Shown one piece after another: positions 60,607 to 64,000 of a DNA stretch of 64,000 bases (its first letter is position 1; each line of letters begins with the position of its first letter). The notes beneath the pieces were generated by a model. That model saw only the letters and a program-made list of their open reading frames with translations, had not been told where the DNA came from and made no database searches. A program made the translations under genes and the position numbers. Origin of the DNA: Torreya grandis (Eukaryota > Streptophyta > Pinopsida > Cupressales > Taxaceae); assembly GCA_037957365.1 (NCBI GenBank), contig JARHVA010000002.1:1378001-1442000 (forward strand), given 5' to 3'.

Positions 60607-61563
60607 ATATTTTAATCTAGTAAGGAATGAAACATTGAATATTTTTATTTTTTATATTTGTTTTTATATATATAAATTTATTTTAAATATTTTTAATTTT
60701 TTTTATATTTGTTTTTAAATATAAAATTTATTTTATATTTAAGTAAATGTATTATTAAATATTTGATATTATATTTATATTTATTTTTTTAATAGAATTT
60801 ATTTTATTTTCTATTTATATTTGTTAAGGTAAAATTATTTTATATTTAAATCGTAATTTGTTTTTAATAATATTTATTTTAAATATTTTTCATTTTTTAA
60901 TATTTTTTATCAAATTTAAATTTTATTATATATTTGTTATTTTTTTAAATGTTAATTTTATTAACATATATATTTGTTTATATAATAAATTATATTTAAA
61001 TTACAATGTTATATTATTAATAAAATTTAAATATAATGTTAAAACTTAAAACTTAAATTATTTACGAAATATAAAATTAATTTTATAAATGTTAATTTTA
61101 TTAATAAATATTACTTTATTAATTTTATAAATTTTAACAACATATAAAATTAATTTATAAATGTTAATTTTATTAATAAATATTACTAAATAAATAAATA
61201 TTACGAAATAAATAAATAAATATTAATAAAAAACCCTACCTGTTGCTGCGTCCGTCCGCCGTTGAGTCTCGGATGTGATCCGGGCAGTTCCCTGCGTCCA
61301 AGACTCCAAGCTCAAACAGTCGCTGACTGTGCCTTCCAAGCTCAAACAACCGTCCCTTTTTAGGGTTTTCGCGGCTAAACGACTGTCCCTTTTTAGGGTT
61401 TCCGCGTTCGCGCTTTTTAGGGTTTTGTGTTTTTTTAATGTTAAAAATTTTTAATAATAAAAAATACTCTGAAGACTCCGAACCCGCATGTATTAATCTA
61501 CGAGCCGAAAAAAATGCGAATTTTTCCGCATTTGACCCAGATGCGGCCGACCCTGGTAACTAT

Positions 61564-62571
61564 GGTTTTATCTAATGAAGTCCTTAAGGAAAAGAAGACC
61601 ATGGTATGTAGTAATCTAATATATGTGATGTCAGTTTTATACAGTTATTTTAATCAATTAGGTCCAAAAAATATATATATTAGTGTTGTGTGATACCATG
61701 GTACAAAGTAAATCGCCTTAGTCTGCCATAGTCGTATAGTTGGCCAGATGCATATAGCTTGATTGTTAACCCACCATCCATGGTGCAGGGAACTGATGTT
61801 TGTCCAACCCACTACCAATGGTACAAGGCATGGATGGTTTTCCAAGATTGTACTAGGGCTTACAGATACTTACACATTTGGCATGCTCATACATGGTTAT
61901 CTATTTTTGGTCGAGGGCTTACGATGTGATAATAATCAAAATGGATTTTGCATTGATTTATGTTACAGGGGTTTTTTTTAAGCCTCTACGAAATCTTAGA
62001 GGTTACTTCCAATGTTCTATAGAGTTATACTCTTTGTATTAAGATTTTTAGATTGTTCTGATACACTTTCAATGGGGGAGACCAGTTATGTATGTGGGCA
62101 GTGTATTTAGAAATGGTGTTTGATATAATTCCTTTGAAATGGATGTTGTTTATGAACTGTTGTTTTTGGGCTTTATGATATTACAAGGACCATTTTTATT
62201 TGACTATGATTTTATAGCATTTGTTGGTATTTTTATTAATGTGTCGTGAGTGTCGTGATGATATTGCTTAGAAAGGGAAAAAATAACTTCCAGTAACCAC
62301 CAAAGTTGATTTTGTTACAAAATCTTGTTTGCACACTGTATTTTCCTACAGTTTGAAGAGATTTCAGTACTCATTTTCAAATTGTGGAGGTGGGACACTA
62401 GTGCCAGGAAATTACTCAGCAATAGCATAATTGTGGTTCATTAAACGTGTCTTGAAGGGATACATTACTGTTGCTGATAGTGATGGGTTTCAACTCTTTT
62501 GAGCGTCAACCATATGCCTTGAATATGAACTGTGGGTGTGTGTATAAAGACAAATAGAATACAACGGGAGT
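61564..62571. other. Upstream intergenic region of the A/B-barrel gene
   Basis: No gene seen. It contains an ABRE-like acgtgtc at 62,445-62,451 and three near-copies of ccatggtacaagg around 61,695, 61,779 and 61,814. These could be chance. Confidence 0.35.
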
Positions 62572-62735
62572 GGGAATCTCCATTTAAAACATGGATAGCA
62601 CGTTTGAGATTATAATTTTTCAAAGGGAATCTCAATTCAAAACATAGATGGCACGATAGAAGTAACAATTTGTCAAGGAAAAGGAAATCTGATCCCAAAA
62701 CACTGACACCGTGTTATGAGTAGTCATATGTTTTT
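62572..62735 (+). repeat. Promoter-proximal tandem repeats, three degenerate units
   Basis: Units begin at 62,572, 62,625 and 62,683 with gggaatctc or ggaaatct wording, followed by aaaacat and a gcacg or acaccg core. Unit length is 53-58 bases. They end about 65 bases before the TATA box. Confidence 0.65.
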
Positions 62736-62800
62736 GATGTGCAGGACCATTTGACCAAATTGGGTATGGAGTGATGTCTGTGGAGAGATTTTTTTCAGTT

Positions 62801-62807
62801 TATAAAG
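62801..62807 (+). promoter_or_regulatory. TATA box of the A/B-barrel gene
   Basis: Tataaag lies 87 bases upstream of the ATG at 62,888, predicting a transcription start near 62,830 and a leader of about 55-60 bases. Confidence 0.65.
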
Positions 62808-62887
62808 GCCCATCTGGGTTCAGGGCTTCATTCATTCCTTCGGCATTTACATTTGCATCTGCTGTTGCATAGATTTGTTTTGTTGCC

Positions 62888-63336
62888 ATGGCTGAAACAG
62901 CAACTAATGATTCTAGACACACTGTGCTGGCAAAGTTTAAGGCAGATCTCAGTGCCCAACAGCTTGAGCAACTCACTACAGAACTGGAAGAGCTTTGCTC
63001 TAACCTTGACTGTGTCAAATCTTTTGAATGGTAAGTGACTCAACAAAATTTTCATCTGATTAATTTTTTTAAGTGAATCATGACACCGTGAGTAATGAAG
63101 TTTGATATCGATTTGTTGACAGGGGAACAGATGTTGGAGAAGTGAAAAGACAGAAGGGCTTCACTCACATATTTGTGATATCATTTTATAGAGCAGAAGG
63201 ACTTGATGCCTATGTATCTCATCCTGTTCACAAAGCCTATGCTTCCAAATTCATGGCCTCCATTGAAGACATCCTTATTCTCGATTACAAACCATTGTAT
63301 GCCAAGTCTAACGTCCGTGTCTCTCAATCTGTATGA
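62888..63336 (+). CDS. Stress-response A/B-barrel (Dabb) domain protein, HS1-like; two exons
   Basis: Exon 1 is 62,888-63,030, a 92-base intron (63,031-63,122, gtaagt...ttgacag) follows, and exon 2 is 63,123-63,336; the join falls inside a Trp codon. The spliced product is 118 residues, close to the usual 105-120 of the plant family. Dabb signatures in order: HTVLAKFK near residue 11, CVKSFEWGTDVGE across the splice junction, QKGFTHIFVISFY, YVSHPVHKAYASKF and a closing ILDYKPL. The family forms small heat-stable dimers of ferredoxin-like A/B barrels. Arabidopsis HS1 and poplar SP1 are linked to stress or antimicrobial roles, and no enzyme activity can be claimed from sequence. No signal peptide is seen, so it is probably cytosolic. 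The reading frame is intact and the gene has a TATA box and poly(A) signal. It is flanked by transposons on the left. Confidence 0.93.
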
Positions 63337-63348
63337 AGAATCTCAGTC

Positions 63349-63354
63349 AATAAA
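63349..63354 (+). terminator. Poly(A) signal of the A/B-barrel gene
   Basis: Canonical aataaa starts 13 bases after the stop codon. It is close to the stop for a plant gene, so a later, weaker signal may also be used. Confidence 0.55.
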
Positions 63355-64000
63355 AACATTGGTGCTCAGTGAAGATTTGTGGACTTCTTGCTAAGTGAAA
63401 GTAAATTTGCCTAAAATTGAGAAGAAAAAAGAGAAAACTCTTCATCGCCAGTGTTAAACGCTTTTAAGGTGCCAATATAGGGTGATGTTTAAATTAGGTT
63501 TAAATCAAACCATAGCTCCATAGTTATTGTAATGACTGAATCGAGTCAATGATATGTTTCAAAGATTTTTCCATAGATACTGTGATGTTCATACATTATT
63601 TTTTATATAGTTATTCGTCGATTATATGTTTTGATATTTTTTGTGAGGTTTGAATTAGTTATATGTGCTGTAAATGTTTTATCATGTTGTGAATTTGTTA
63701 TAGGAACGTTTCAGATTATATAGCAAAGCAGTCATTTGGTATTCACAGCTCAAATTTCGTGCTAGAAAGAAAAACCCGATTCAACACAGGCAAAAAGTAG
63801 AAAACAAAAAATAAGGCCAGAAATTTGATTATATATTTTATAAATTTTAGGTATTATCTAGTGAAAATGATTTAGGAGGATCTCTTAAGAACGGTTCCAT
63901 TGATATCATCAATCATATTTTCACGTTTTGTGATAACTATGGTTCTTTATCAACAGTCTACAATAACCCTAAACAACCACTAGAGGTTCATAATACCCTC
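63355..64000. other. 3' flank, no gene seen
   Basis: AT-rich sequence without a supported open frame or repeat up to the window edge. Confidence 0.4.

Larger units (their letters stand above)
60399..61563. mobile_element. Non-autonomous hAT-like DNA transposon
   Basis: The ends are inverted repeats: ATAGTTATCAGGTTCGG at 60,401-60,417 and, on the other strand, ATAGTTACCAGGGTCGG from 61,563 to 61,547 (15 of 17 match). Flanking eight-base words tgttttat (60,391-60,398) and ggttttat (61,564-61,571) match at seven positions, consistent with an 8-bp hAT-type target duplication with two extra bases on the left. The subterminal regions are rich in cgg-containing words on both sides. The middle is very AT-rich and has no transposase, so mobility would need a helper. 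The hAT assignment is inference from TIR and duplication length. Confidence 0.65.

Noticed and set aside
61356..61426. Interstitial telomere array
   Set aside because: Only isolated single tttaggg units separated by other sequence; not a tandem telomere repeat.

Overview
This is nuclear DNA of a land plant with a large, repeat-rich genome. The signs are plant-type L1 LINEs with a DUF4283/zinc-knuckle ORF1, Tat-lineage Ty3/gypsy LTR retrotransposons, long AT-rich decayed stretches, and one short intron-containing host gene at the far right. The number and age of the LTR elements fit a gymnosperm (conifer-like) genome, but that is inference; nothing in the window fixes the species. No rRNA, tRNA, CRISPR array or bacterial-type operon was seen.

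Layout. (a) 1-4.2 kb: the end of a Copia-like LTR (to 2,030), then unassigned AT-rich DNA. (b) 4.2-12.05 kb: one long, decayed L1-type LINE on the minus strand (ORF1; ORF2 with endonuclease, reverse transcriptase and RNase H; then an unexpected third coding-like block before the A-tail). (c) 13.34-35.71 kb: a nested pair of LTR retrotransposons. The outer plus-strand Tat-like element has 1.3 kb LTRs and a protease but no visible RT or integrase. Its 5' LTR was split by a 14.7 kb minus-strand Tat-lineage element (14,124-28,847) with 1.15 kb LTRs and gag, PR, RT, RNase H and INT remnants. (d) 35.7-37.2 kb: an older minus-strand gag fragment. (e) 37.23-52.93 kb: a minus-strand Ty3/gypsy element with exceptionally long 5.7 kb LTRs around a 4.3 kb interior carrying gag, PR, an RNase H placed before RT, and a deletion that joins the start of RT to the C-terminus of integrase. 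(f) 52.9-56.6 kb: unassigned, with an LTR-like patch. (g) 56.6-59.9 kb: an ORF1-only LINE derivative (+) and a 5'-truncated LINE (-) meeting tail to tail. (h) 60.4-61.56 kb: a non-autonomous hAT-like DNA transposon. (i) 62.57-63.36 kb: a two-exon gene for a stress-response A/B-barrel (Dabb, HS1-like) protein, with TATA box, poly(A) signal and promoter-proximal tandem repeats. It is the only gene here that looks intact.

The rest is layered transposon history. LTR pairs and near-identical 4-5 bp target-site duplications let three LTR elements be delimited to the base and ordered in time. All transposon ORFs carry stops, frameshifts or deletions. Element boundaries come from alignment by eye, and divergences are visual estimates. 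The best candidates for something not well described are the 5.7 kb-LTR element with its rearranged pol, the LINEs with coding sequence after RNase H, and the ORF1-only LINE.
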